From: Acidobacteriota bacterium
GTDB taxonomy: Bacteria > Acidobacteriota > Terriglobia > Terriglobales > Acidobacteriaceae
NCBI GenBank assembly: GCA_021826695.1
Contig: JAKAYS010000007.1
Span: 1 to 42,977 of the forward strand
Direction: 5' to 3'
Length of the DNA: 42,977 nucleotides
Part shown: one piece after another, positions 18,204 to 26,571 of the stretch
Numbering within the stretch: the stretch's first letter is position 1
Layout: each line of letters starts with the position of its first letter
Made by a program: the position numbers and the translations under genes
Notes under the pieces: generated by a model
Told to the model about the DNA's origin: nothing
Databases searched by the model: none
What the model saw: only the letters and a program-made list of their open reading frames with translations

Positions 18204-20648
18204 ATGCGTTCAGGCCATCTCAGATTTCTGCTCATGGCAATCGTTTGTATTTTGCCGGGCAGCCAATTTTTTGCGCTTGCCGCCGACCGCGGCCCTGTAT
18301 CGAAAATGAATCTGGTGTCCGACACGAATTTGCCGTCCGCGCCCACTCCTCTGGCAACTTCTTTGACTCCCGCGCGCCATTTGAGTCCGGCGCACATCAC
18401 GATTCCGAGACTTGACGGTGCACCGAAGCTCAGCGATTTTCTAGTATTGCCCATTCGCTCGAAACCCGCGCGCGAGATGTTCCGAGTCAGCAATTTCATC
18501 CAGCGATTTCCCGAAGATGGTGCCCAGCCGTCAGAACCCACGACCGCCTATCTGGGATATACGCACAATTACTTTTACGCTGCTTTTGTCTGCCACGACA
18601 AAACCCCCGGCCTGGTCCGCGCCCACATGCTGGCGCGGGATTCCTTGGGAGACGATGATTTTGTTGAAGTCATGCTGGATACATTTCACGATCAGCGTCG
18701 CGCATTTGTCTTCAAAACAAATGCGCTGGGCATTCAGGCGGACGCGCTCTACAGTGAGCAAAATGGCTCCGACTATTCCTTCGACACGGTCTGGGACACC
18801 TGGGGCAAGCGCACGCCCTACGGTTATGTGGTGCTGATCCGGATTCCCTTCGCGAGCATGTATTTTGCGAAAGCTGCCCCTGACCGGATGCGCACATGGG
18901 GCATCATCCTGGAACGCAACATTTCGCACGCAAATGAATATGTCTTTTGGCCGCAGAATCGGCATGATGTCGCTGGACGCCTTACCCAGGACATTGCGGT
19001 CGATGGTTTTATGAATGTGGAGCATGGCCAGAACTGGCAATTCGAGCCGTATGCTCTGGCACATAACCTCCGTGTGTTGAATACCGTCAATCCGGTCAAT
19101 CCGTATTTTCAGGACAAGCATCTCCAGGGCTATGCGGGACTGGATGCAAAGTTCATCCTGCGCAACAGCCTGATTCTGGACACGACAATCAACCCGGATT
19201 TCAGCCAGGTTGGCATCGACAATCCGGCCACGCCGAACCAGCGCTTTCCTCCATACTTTCCTGAAGTGCGACCGTTCTTTATTGAAAACAGCAGCTACTT
19301 CATGACTCCGATCAGCCTGTATTACACAGACAACATTGTGTTGCCGCAGTACGGGGCACGGCTCACGGGAAAACTGGGGCCTTGGGCGCTTGGCATCCTG
19401 GGCGTGGACGATCGCAGCCCGGGCCAGGCAGTCCCGCCCGGCAATCCTGAGTACGGTACGCGCGCGCGCTTTTATGTGGGTCGCGTCAACCGTGATGTTG
19501 GATCGCTGTCGAATGTGGGCATCATCTATGCCGACCGAGAGTATCTGGGTTCCTTTAACCGTTCAGGTGGATTTGATTATCGCGCGCGGATCAAAAACCG
19601 CTGGACGCTGACCGGCCAGGCCATATCATCTGCAACGGAAAATATCAGCAATCGCACGTCTGGGGAACAAGAGTGCGAATTGTTTACCTTGACTTGCAGC
19701 GGCCAGGTCTATTCACAACAGCTCAATTACTCCGACTTGCATAAAAACTGGTGGGTATCTTACAACGACACGTCTGCCGGCTATGTAACGGACACTGGAT
19801 TTTTTCGTCGCCCGGATGTTCGTGAACCCAATGGATATTACAGCTACACGTTTCGTCCAAAAAGTGGCTTTGTGCTTTCCAACGGCCCCAGTATTTACAG
19901 CGAACGCATTTGGGACCACACAGGAGTTCCTCTCGACTTTTACATCAATCCAACTTACAGCGCGACGTTCAAATACCGCACCTCTGTCTCGGCCAATGTC
20001 GATCTCGGCCAGGACCGCCTTCGTCCAGTGGACTATCCCATCCTGACCCACGATGTGGAATACCACAGCCATACCAGCGGCGTTAATTTCTATAGCTCCC
20101 CACAACCCTACATTGCTGTCGGCGGCGGAGTTTATAAGGGCACAGTCATCAACTATTCACCACCGAGCAACATTGGCCCCGATCCCGTTCACGTGACTTC
20201 GCCAAATCTGAATCTGGAGCTAAAGCCGCTCCACTCTGTCGACCTGCAAAACAGTTACGTGTATACGCACTTCACAAATCTGACCAATGGCAATGTGGTG
20301 TACGACAACCATGAATTCATTTCGCGATGGAACTATCAAGTTACCAAGGCGGTTTCATTCAACCTGATCGGGCAGTACATCTCTACCCTGCCAGATTCTC
20401 GTTACACCAGCCTGCCCAACTCGAAGACCCTTTTCGCGGATGCGTTGTTTACTTATCTGCCGCATCCGGGCACAGCAGTCTACTTTGGTTACATTGGAAA
20501 CTTTGCCAATCTCAACCGCGCACTATGTACCCGCGAGGCGGACGGCCTGTGCAACACGAGCGATCCTATTCTGCCGCCGACTTATTCCTCGCTGATGAAC
20601 GACAGCAAGACCATCTACCTGAAGCTGACGTATCTGCTGCGCTTTTAG
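18204..20648 (+). CDS. DUF5916 / family 9 carbohydrate-binding-like outer membrane protein
   Basis: 814 residues with a signal peptide (LLMAIVCILPGSQFFALA). The N-terminal part, about residues 65-260, resembles the CBM9-like domain (ARDSLGDDDFVEVMLDTF, then FKTNALGIQAD and DTVWDTW). The central signature INPDFSQV followed by RFPPYFPEVRPFFIEN marks the DUF5916 group. The C-terminal about 450 residues are rich in alternating aromatic strands and end in YLLRF, consistent with an outer-membrane beta barrel with terminal aromatic residue. Role unknown; a surface polysaccharide-related function is only suggested by the N-terminal domain. GGAAAGGA lies about 17 bases before the ATG, slightly far; an in-frame ATG at 18234 is a possible later start. 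Confidence 0.85.
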   Translation: MRSGHLRFLLMAIVCILPGSQFFALAADRGPVSKMNLVSDTNLPSAPTPLATSLTPARHLSPAHITIPRLDGAPKLSDFLVLPIRSKPAREMFRVSNFIQRFPEDGAQPSEPTTAYLGYTHNYFYAAFVCHDKTPGLVRAHMLARDSLGDDDFVEVMLDTFHDQRRAFVFKTNALGIQADALYSEQNGSDYSFDTVWDTWGKRTPYGYVVLIRIPFASMYFAKAAPDRMRTWGIILERNISHANEYVFWPQNRHDVAGRLTQDIAVDGFMNVEHGQNWQFEPYALAHNLRVLNTVNPVNPYFQDKHLQGYAGLDAKFILRNSLILDTTINPDFSQVGIDNPATPNQRFPPYFPEVRPFFIENSSYFMTPISLYYTDNIVLPQYGARLTGKLGPWALGILGVDDRSPGQAVPPGNPEYGTRARFYVGRVNRDVGSLSNVGIIYADREYLGSFNRSGGFDYRARIKNRWTLTGQAISSATENISNRTSGEQECELFTLTCSGQVYSQQLNYSDLHKNWWVSYNDTSAGYVTDTGFFRRPDVREPNGYYSYTFRPKSGFVLSNGPSIYSERIWDHTGVPLDFYINPTYSATFKYRTSVSANVDLGQDRLRPVDYPILTHDVEYHSHTSGVNFYSSPQPYIAVGGGVYKGTVINYSPPSNIGPDPVHVTSPNLNLELKPLHSVDLQNSYVYTHFTNLTNGNVVYDNHEFISRWNYQVTKAVSFNLIGQYISTLPDSRYTSLPNSKTLFADALFTYLPHPGTAVYFGYIGNFANLNRALCTREADGLCNTSDPILPPTYSSLMNDSKTIYLKLTYLLRF

Positions 20649-20716
20649 CGTGGAAACATCTGGCAAACTATCCCGAGGCATCATCTGGTCACACTACCCT
20701 TTGCCGGATGCCCATA

Positions 20717-20741
20717 TCTACCCGCATTTTTTGCGGGGAGA
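20717..20741 (+). terminator. Hairpin downstream of the DUF5916 gene
   Basis: CCCGCA (20721-20726) pairs with TGCGGG (20732-20737) around a five-T loop, extendable by TCT/AGA across one mismatch. No T-run follows the 3' arm, so termination is uncertain. Confidence 0.35.
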
Positions 20742-20811
20742 TGTGGGAGGGTCTCATTCCCTCGCAACAGGATACATCTGGGGCACCCGGCCCACTCCCG
20801 ATATCCAAAAT

Positions 20812-20841
20812 TTGTAAGGTATGCACTTATGGGCGTATGCT
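20812..20841 (+). promoter_or_regulatory. Candidate promoter for panB
   Basis: TTGTAA (20812-20817) and TATGCT (20836-20841) are separated by 18 bases, giving an mRNA leader of about 80 bases that would contain the hairpin at 20872-20901. Read by eye; moderate matches only. Confidence 0.3.
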
Positions 20842-20871
20842 GAAATGCGTTGCAGGCGGTATCCCGCAGAT

Positions 20872-20901
20872 GGCCGGAATGTTGGCACTCCAACATTGGC
20901 C
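20872..20901 (+). promoter_or_regulatory. Leader hairpin upstream of panB
   Basis: AATGTTGG (20878-20885) and CCAACATT (20890-20897) pair perfectly around a four-base loop. Outer GGCC/GGCC pairing adds four base pairs beyond a GG bulge. It ends 17 bases before the GGAGAT ribosome site of panB and has no T-run, so it may modulate translation or stability. Confidence 0.4.
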
Positions 20902-20928
20902 CACAGGGAACTGCACTGGAGATATTCA

Positions 20929-21849
20929 ATGAGCTTGACCGAACCGCGCAGCGTCGATGCTGCCTCGCATTCCGTACCGTCCTCCACTTCTCTTAAAGTC
21001 ACCATTCCCACATTGCAGGAAAAGAAGCGCAATCGCACGCCGATTTCCGCGTTGACCGCCTACGACTACGCCATGGCGCGGCTGGTGGACGAGGCCAGCG
21101 TCGATCTGGTGCTGGTCGGCGACTCGCTGGCCATGGTGATGCTGGGGCATGACAGCACGCTGGCCGTCACCATGGAGGAGATGGTGCTGTTTACCCGCGC
21201 TGTTCGGCGGGGCGTGCGACGCGCGCTGCTGGCGGCGGACATGCCGTATGCGTCCTACCACGTCAGCGTGGCCGAAGGCGTGCGGAACGCGCTGCGCTTT
21301 GTGCAGGAGGCGGGCGCGGAGGCGGTGAAGGTGGAAGGCGGACGCAATCGCGTGGAACTGGTCGAGCGGTTGACGGACGCGGAGATTTCCGTGATTGGGC
21401 ACATCGGCCTGACGCCGCAGTCGGTGCATCGCATGGGCGGCTATCGCGTGCAGGGAAAATCGCTGCCAGCCGCCGAGCAACTGCTGGAGGACGCGCTTGC
21501 GCTCCAGGCGGCTGGGGCCGTGCTGATGGTACTCGAAGGCGTGCCGCGCGAGGTGGCTGCGCGCATTACGGCGGAGCTGACCATTCCGACGATCGGCATT
21601 GGCGCTGGGCCGGAGTGCGATGGGCAAATCCTGGTGTTGCATGACTTGCTGAATATGACCTTTGCTCCGGCGGCAAAGTTTGTCCGCCGTTACGGCGACG
21701 CAGCCACGCTGATACGCAACGCCGTGGAAAGCTATCGCAAGGACGTAGAGTCGGGTAGCTTTCCCAGCGATGCGGAAAGCTATCATCTGTCCGCGGAAAC
21801 ACGCGGCCGCTATGAGAGAACGGGGACCCGCCAGCCGCGCAAGGCATAG
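20929..21849 (+). CDS. panB: 3-methyl-2-oxobutanoate hydroxymethyltransferase
   Basis: 306 residues from ATG 20929, preceded by GGAGAT at 20918-20923. PanB transfers a hydroxymethyl group from 5,10-methylene-tetrahydrofolate to 2-oxoisovalerate, making ketopantoate, the first committed step to pantothenate and coenzyme A. Metal ligands are visible as D65 (VLVGDSLAMV), D104 (AADMPY) and E136 (VKVEGG); the catalytic Glu is likely in MVLEGVP. GIGAGPECDGQILV is a conserved C-terminal signature. The protein is longer than the usual about 264 residues because of short N- and C-terminal extensions. panC follows after 206 bases; the two probably serve one pathway although the repeat between them could separate transcription. 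Confidence 0.96.
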   Translation: MSLTEPRSVDAASHSVPSSTSLKVTIPTLQEKKRNRTPISALTAYDYAMARLVDEASVDLVLVGDSLAMVMLGHDSTLAVTMEEMVLFTRAVRRGVRRALLAADMPYASYHVSVAEGVRNALRFVQEAGAEAVKVEGGRNRVELVERLTDAEISVIGHIGLTPQSVHRMGGYRVQGKSLPAAEQLLEDALALQAAGAVLMVLEGVPREVAARITAELTIPTIGIGAGPECDGQILVLHDLLNMTFAPAAKFVRRYGDAATLIRNAVESYRKDVESGSFPSDAESYHLSAETRGRYERTGTRQPRKA

Positions 21850-21888
21850 AAGAGTTTGATGGTTCATGCAACTGGATATCAAAAAGGA

Positions 21889-22003
21889 GTCATGCTGAGC
21901 GTAGCGAAGAATCCAGAGAATACACGCTTTGTAAGCGCCACCAGCACCCTCTGAATTCTTCGCGGAGTCTACCCTCGAGCGAAGTGAAGGGCTCAGAATG
22001 ATG
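21889..22003. repeat. Imperfect inverted intergenic repeat of the GTCATNCTGAGCG type
   Basis: The left arm begins at 21889 (GTCATGCTGAGCG, then GCGAAGAATCCAGAG ending 21918). The right arm includes CTCTGAATTCTTCGC (21949-21963), near-complementary to the latter, and GCTCAGAATGATG (21991-22003), near-complementary to the former. A second partial core, GAGCGAAGTGAAGG (21977-21990), is inserted in the right arm. The RNA could form a long stem between panB and panC. I recall this core as a dispersed family in Acidobacteria; the copy number here cannot be judged. Confidence 0.65.
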
Positions 22004-22055
22004 GACGCTTTTTTCAACCACAGAAGCTATGAATCCGCGATAAAACATTTTTCCC

Positions 22056-22922
22056 ATGCAAATTGTTTCCAGCATTCCAGAAATCAGAGTGGCAGTGCGC
22101 GCGCTGCGGGCCCGCAACGGCGCTGCAAGCGGTCGCAGTGTCGGCTTTGTGCCCACCATGGGCGCGCTGCATGAAGGGCATCGCTCCCTGTTGCAGGCTG
22201 CGCGTTCGCGTTGCGAGATTGTCGTCGCGTCCATCTTCGTCAACCCCACTCAGTTTGGCCCGAATGAGGATTTCAACCGCTATCCGCGCACGTTGGAACA
22301 AGATTGCCGGATGCTGGAAGCCGAGGGCGTCGATCTGGTATTTACGCCGACAGCGGAGATCATGTACCCGCCGGGCGTGTCGACGTTTGTCGAGGTGGCC
22401 GGAGTCAGCGACCGGCTCGACGGAGCTTCGCGACCCGGCCACTTTCGCGGCGTGGCTACGGTGGTCGCCAAGCTGTTTCATATCGTGCAGCCGGACTGTG
22501 CATTCTTCGGACAGAAGGATGCGGCGCAGGTTGCGGTGTTGCGGCAGATGGTGCGCGACCTCAATCTGCCGGTAGAAATCGCGATCTGTCCCATTGTGCG
22601 CGAGCCGGATGGGTTGGCATTGAGCTCGCGCAATGGCTATCTTTCGGTGGAGGAACGGCGTCAGGCGTTGTCGCTTTCTCGCGCTCTATTTGCCGCCGAA
22701 GCATTGGCGAAGCAGGGAGAGCATCGCGCGGAAACGCTGCTGCTCGCCATGCGCGCCTGCCTGCAACAGGAGCCAGCGTTGCGCGTGGATTATGTTGCAG
22801 TGGTCGATCCCGATACATTACTTCCGCTCGAAGATGCTGCAAACGGCGCACTGCTGGCTGTGGCCGCGCATGTCGGCGGCACGCGGCTGATCGACAATAT
22901 CCTGCTACCGCCCACGCGCTGA
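22056..22922 (+). CDS. panC: Pantothenate synthetase (pantoate--beta-alanine ligase)
   Basis: 288 residues. PanC activates pantoate with ATP to pantoyl-adenylate and joins it to beta-alanine, completing pantothenate synthesis. Motifs: PTMGALHEGH (residues 33-42, the HIGH-type nucleotide site), FVNPTQFGPNEDFNRYPR, FRGVATVV, FGQKDAAQ (usually GEKDYQQ-like), and LALSSRN (KMSKS-type loop). Length is normal. The start codon is ATG 22056 right after the inverted repeat; no strong ribosome site is visible, so expression may depend on the repeat region. Its 3' end overlaps the convergent mpg gene by 18 bases. Confidence 0.97.
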   Translation: MQIVSSIPEIRVAVRALRARNGAASGRSVGFVPTMGALHEGHRSLLQAARSRCEIVVASIFVNPTQFGPNEDFNRYPRTLEQDCRMLEAEGVDLVFTPTAEIMYPPGVSTFVEVAGVSDRLDGASRPGHFRGVATVVAKLFHIVQPDCAFFGQKDAAQVAVLRQMVRDLNLPVEIAICPIVREPDGLALSSRNGYLSVEERRQALSLSRALFAAEALAKQGEHRAETLLLAMRACLQQEPALRVDYVAVVDPDTLLPLEDAANGALLAVAAHVGGTRLIDNILLPPTR

Positions 22923-23537
22923 GACGCAGCTATGGCCTGCAAGGAAAAATCGGAGCGGAAGCTCCGTCGCTTTGCGAATGCCGATGCGGGGCGTTGCGCG
23001 AATTTCTCCGCAGTGGAAATCATCGTCAACCAGGCTCAACGGACTGTCGGCGCTGGTCAGGTCCAGCCCGTTGTCGGCTGCACGAGTGATGCCTAGCGCC
23101 TGACATAATTTCCCCGGACCGGAGGCCAGCAGACTCGGGGCCACCTCCGCATCCAGCCCACGATTCTGCCGCATCTGGCCGATGCCCTCCAGCGGTTCCA
23201 GCGCGCGCAGCAGTACGCAACCGGGAACGCCTGCCGGCAGGCAGCTTACGTTGAGGCAATAATGCAGGCCATAAATGCTGTAGACATAAGCGTGGCCCGG
23301 CGGGCCATAGAGGACGGCATTGCGCGCCGTGCGCCCGCTGGCCGCATGGGCCGCTGGATCGTGCTCGCCGAGATATGCCTCCGTTTCGACGATGCGGGCC
23401 GCCAGCCGCATCTTATTGGAGTGGCGCAGTAGAATTTTTCCCAGCAACGCGCGCGCGACGAACTCTGGAGGCGCATCGAAGAAACTGCGCGGCAGAGGCG
23501 CTGGATGCTCCTCAACTTGGCTTCTTGGCGTGTTCAC
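22905..23537 (-). CDS. mpg: DNA-3-methyladenine glycosylase (AAG/MPG family)
   Basis: 210 residues from a GTG at 23537. This family flips and excises alkylated purines such as 3-methyladenine and hypoxanthine in base excision repair. The active-site block is clear: RIVETEAYLGEHDPAAH (general base probably E53, with Y55 and H64 matching human AAG E125, Y127 and H136), then NAVLYGPPGHAYVYSIYG and GPGKLCQALGI. It overlaps the end of bcp by 26 bases on the same strand, so the two are probably translated from one message, with bcp first. Pairing an oxidant-removal gene with a base repair gene suits a shared oxidative or alkylation stress role (inference). Confidence 0.93.
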   Translation of the reverse strand: MNTPRSQVEEHPAPLPRSFFDAPPEFVARALLGKILLRHSNKMRLAARIVETEAYLGEHDPAAHAASGRTARNAVLYGPPGHAYVYSIYGLHYCLNVSCLPAGVPGCVLLRALEPLEGIGQMRQNRGLDAEVAPSLLASGPGKLCQALGITRAADNGLDLTSADSPLSLVDDDFHCGEIRATPRIGIRKATELPLRFFLAGHSCVSARGR

Positions 23538-23985
23538 GGATCGCTTCCAGCACCTCCTCGGCGTGGCCTTCGGGTTTTACCTTCGGGAAGACTTTGAGCA
23601 GCCGCTGATCGGGGCCGATGAGGAAAGTGGTGCGTTCAATGCCGATGACTTTTTTGCCGTACATATTTTTTTCGCGCAGCACGTCAAACTGGTTGCAGAC
23701 TTTTTCGTCCACATCGGCGAGCAGCGGATAGGGCAGGCCATATTTCTCCTGAAACTTTTTTTGCGCCTTCGGAGTATCACGGGAAATACCGAGCACGATG
23801 GCCCCGGCTTTCTGTAGTTTGGTAAATGTATCGCGAAAGCCGCAGGCCTCGATGGTGCAGCCGGGTGTATCGGCCTTGGGGTAGAAGAAGAGCACGACAG
23901 GTTTGCCAGCGAAGTCTGTCAGGTGGACCGTCTGGTCGTCCTGGTTCTGAAGAGTAAAATTAATAACTTTGTCATGGATTTCCAT
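23512..23985 (-). CDS. bcp: Peroxiredoxin of the Bcp/PrxQ type
   Basis: 157 residues from ATG 23985, preceded on the minus strand by GAAGGAACG. It reduces hydrogen and organic peroxides with thioredoxin as usual electron donor, in the cytoplasm. PKADTPGCTIEAC places the peroxidatic Cys at C43 and a resolving Cys at C48, the atypical two-Cys arrangement with four residues between. The family arginine lies in IERTTFLIG. A longer in-frame upstream extension to 24303 is rejected because it is a signal-less, low-quality sequence lying under the divergent gene. The start codon overlaps an in-frame ATG of the divergent gene inside the CCATGG at 23982-23987. Confidence 0.95.
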   Translation of the reverse strand: MEIHDKVINFTLQNQDDQTVHLTDFAGKPVVLFFYPKADTPGCTIEACGFRDTFTKLQKAGAIVLGISRDTPKAQKKFQEKYGLPYPLLADVDEKVCNQFDVLREKNMYGKKVIGIERTTFLIGPDQRLLKVFPKVKPEGHAEEVLEAIREHAKKPS

Positions 23986-24076
23986 GGAACGTTCCTTCGA
24001 TGAAGAGGATGGAGTTGCAGCTTTGCAGCAAGCAACAAGCACACGTCGATTATTTCGCAAATTGAGGAGCGCCGTC

Positions 24077-25360
24077 TTGTCGCATAGAAAATGGCCGTGG
24101 ATTGCATGTGGAATCGCATGCGCGCTTTTTTTAGGGATGGTATGCCTGCTCTCCGCGCAGGCGATCGATAGCGTGCAGACCCAAACAACTCCAAAGAAGA
24201 AGACCCCGCTCGACCTCGTGCTGCGGTCGATTGCAGTGCTGGAGTGGACCGGCCCCGCGGAAAAGCCAACTAGTTCTCTGCTGATTCCCGTGACTGTGTA
24301 CACGGACGACCGCTACATGGATGGCGGCGACTATTTGGCGGAGCCGGTGCCGCTGGCGGTTGAAAACGGCACGCAATATGTATTGGAGAAGAGCGGCGTT
24401 CCGCAAGGCGACTACGATCTGAACGCGGCGGGCAAGCTGCGCGGCAATTGGTTTGGTTCTGGCACGTGGGAGCCATTGCACGCCAAAAATCCATACGCTC
24501 TCGTCGCTGCTAGCGATTCCGACCGTCCGCATTTTGGGGCCGATAGCCCTTCAGACGAGCCTCCTCTTCCGAAGCTGCATCGGAGGCCATCTCCGAACGC
24601 GCCGAAGACGCCCCCACCAGATCCGAACCGGCCCATAATGGCCTACGGAAAACCGCCGCAGAAGAGTCTGGCGGACTTCACACAGACCACATCGATCGCT
24701 CGTCATCAGATGATTGCGATTTCCGATGCAGTGACCCGCGATGTCCATCCGCTGGCGTATGCATGGAGCGATCCAACGAAAAAGGAAGCGATGGAGCAGA
24801 AAGTGCAGGCGATTGCAGAAAAAATCCTGCAACAGGCTTTGCAGCCGAAGCTGGCTACCGATGCCAGCATTACCGCGCAGGCCGCTGCGAGCGACCAGCC
24901 CAAGGACACAACTCCCCACCTTGTCAGGCGACCTAAGCCGAAGCCCGCTGCGCAAGTTGCGAAACAGCCAACCGCGCCAGCAAACTCAACTCCGCAGCTT
25001 GTTCCGGTTGACTTTCGTTGTTTTGCGCTGGCATACGAAAAAAATCCGAGCCAGGCCACGCCGACCTGTGTGTGGAGCGGCGAGACTGCCCCGCAAGTTA
25101 CGCCGAAGCATTACGTGACCGTGATTACGCAGCAGGACATTTACGGAGCGCCTCAGCTCATTTCGCAGGCGGAGACAGATGCGACGCAACTTGCCACCCA
25201 CCCCAGCGTGCGACTGGTGGATGCCGTGGATGCAGCCGCCAATCATCAAGCGGAGCTGATGTTTGAAATCGATGAAGCAGGAAGCCGTCAGTTTGGTCTA
25301 TACAAAGTGAACGGCAGCAAAGTGAAACTGGCCTATGTAACGAAGAAATTGGCATTTTAA
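24077..25360 (+). CDS. Exported protein of unknown function with Pro-rich middle
   Basis: 427 residues if it starts at TTG 24077. That codon has GAGGAG seven bases upstream and yields a textbook signal peptide (SHRK, hydrophobic core IACGIACALFLGMVCLL, then SAQA). An earlier ATG at 23984 would give a 45-residue cytoplasmic lead and would coincide with the bcp start, so I consider it less likely. The mature protein has an N-terminal part (about 35-170, TPLDLVLRSIAVLEWTG), a Pro-rich linker (PPLPKLHRRPSPNAPKTPPP), a helical middle, and a C-terminal domain with two Cys (FRCFALAYE, TCVWSGE). I do not recognise a family. Confidence 0.75.
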   Translation: MSHRKWPWIACGIACALFLGMVCLLSAQAIDSVQTQTTPKKKTPLDLVLRSIAVLEWTGPAEKPTSSLLIPVTVYTDDRYMDGGDYLAEPVPLAVENGTQYVLEKSGVPQGDYDLNAAGKLRGNWFGSGTWEPLHAKNPYALVAASDSDRPHFGADSPSDEPPLPKLHRRPSPNAPKTPPPDPNRPIMAYGKPPQKSLADFTQTTSIARHQMIAISDAVTRDVHPLAYAWSDPTKKEAMEQKVQAIAEKILQQALQPKLATDASITAQAAASDQPKDTTPHLVRRPKPKPAAQVAKQPTAPANSTPQLVPVDFRCFALAYEKNPSQATPTCVWSGETAPQVTPKHYVTVITQQDIYGAPQLISQAETDATQLATHPSVRLVDAVDAAANHQAELMFEIDEAGSRQFGLYKVNGSKVKLAYVTKKLAF

Positions 25361-25488
25361 GGACCATCCTGTTATCGATCCGGCCGTATTGGAATGAACC
25401 ACTTTTCCCACCCTGGCCGCAAACAACGCGGTGAGGATGGGCACCAATGCAATGCTTGAGGCTGGATCAATAAGGTTCATCCTGGCGG

Positions 25489-26376
25489 TCAGCGCTTCAA
25501 CGCGGGCAGACCTTGCAGCCAACTGCGAAATTCTTCTCCCAGGTCATCCCGCTTAAGGGCGAACTCCACCGTCGCCTTGAGAAAGCCGAGCTTATCGCCA
25601 GCATCGTAGCGCTTGCCTTCAAATTTGTAGCCGTAGACTTTTTCATGCTTCAGCAGGCTACGGATTGCGTCGGTCAGTTGCAACTCGCCACCAGCGCCGA
25701 GCGGGGTTTTCTCCAGAAACTCAAAAATGCGCGGCGTAAGAATATAGCGCCCGATGATTGCATTTTTAGAAGGCGCATCGGCTTGCTTCGGCTTTTCCAC
25801 CAGATGTTTTACTTCCAGCACGCGTGGATTTTTGGCGCATGGCTTGCCATCGATGACGCCATAGGAAGAGATCGCCGGGCCTTCGACAACCTGGGTGGCG
25901 AGAATTGAGGACTGTACGTCGTTGAAGACGCCAATCATTTGCTTCAGACAAGGCGTCTTCGCATCGATCACGTCGTCGGGAAGCACCACGGCGAATGGTT
26001 CATCCCCGACAAGGTCGCGGGCCATCAGGACTGCATGGCCCAGTCCCATGGCTTCCTTCTGTCGGATGTAGGCCACGCGGCCCAGATTCGAGATGTGCCG
26101 CGCCATGGAGAGCAGGTCCGTTTTGCCGCGCGATTCCAACTGCTTTTCCAGCTCGACGCTGATATCGAAATGGTCCTCAATCACGGTCTTGCCGCGCCCA
26201 GTAACGATAATGATCTGGTCGCAGCCCGCTGCGATTGCCTCTTCGACGCCATACTGGATGATCGGCTTATCTACGACGGGGAGCATTTCTTTTGGAATCG
26301 CTTTGGTGGCGGGCAAAAAACGCGTACCTAGCCCCGCTGCGGGGAAAACTGCTTTGCGAATCTTGATTTTGGCCAT
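25489..26376 (-). CDS. galU: UTP--glucose-1-phosphate uridylyltransferase
   Basis: 295 residues, normal for bacterial GalU. It makes UDP-glucose from UTP and glucose-1-phosphate, supplying envelope glycan and trehalose synthesis. Motifs: FPAAGLGTRFLPATKAIPKEMLP at the N-terminus (nucleotide-binding GLGTRF and PKEML), VLPDDVID (metal-binding Asp), VEKPK, GRYILTP and KRYDAGDKLG. GGAGAAAG lies about 13 bases before the ATG. A convergent 128-base gap with no recognisable feature separates it from the exported protein gene. Confidence 0.96.
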   Translation of the reverse strand: MAKIKIRKAVFPAAGLGTRFLPATKAIPKEMLPVVDKPIIQYGVEEAIAAGCDQIIIVTGRGKTVIEDHFDISVELEKQLESRGKTDLLSMARHISNLGRVAYIRQKEAMGLGHAVLMARDLVGDEPFAVVLPDDVIDAKTPCLKQMIGVFNDVQSSILATQVVEGPAISSYGVIDGKPCAKNPRVLEVKHLVEKPKQADAPSKNAIIGRYILTPRIFEFLEKTPLGAGGELQLTDAIRSLLKHEKVYGYKFEGKRYDAGDKLGFLKATVEFALKRDDLGEEFRSWLQGLPALKR

Positions 26377-26507
26377 CTTGAATTGCTTTCTCCGGATTTT
26401 TTATGTTGCTTGCGTGTCGAGCCAGACGTACACAGGCAATTAAAACGAATGTTGCAGGCCTACTAGACCACTGGCAAGTATATGCAATCTATGACTGTTT
26501 CTGACAA

Positions 26508-26541
26508 CAACAATGGGATGGCAAGCGCCATCCCATTGTTG
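26508..26541. terminator. Perfect 15-bp hairpin downstream of the DUF885 gene
   Basis: CAACAATGGGATGGC (26508-26522) pairs perfectly with 26527-26541 around a four-base loop. It follows the DUF885 stop (26572) on the minus strand; the sequence after the stem there is TTGTCAG, only slightly T-rich. It separates that gene from galU. Confidence 0.65.
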
Positions 26542-26571
26542 TATTGGGCAGGCAGTAAGGCGCGAGAAAAG

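Noticed and set aside
20926-22017. 363-residue frame antisense to panB
   Set aside because: Low-complexity His/Arg/Gln-rich shadow; PanB motifs are on the other strand.
25361-25488. Terminator or small RNA between the exported protein gene and galU
   Set aside because: No convincing hairpin or RNA gene pattern was found in these 128 bases.
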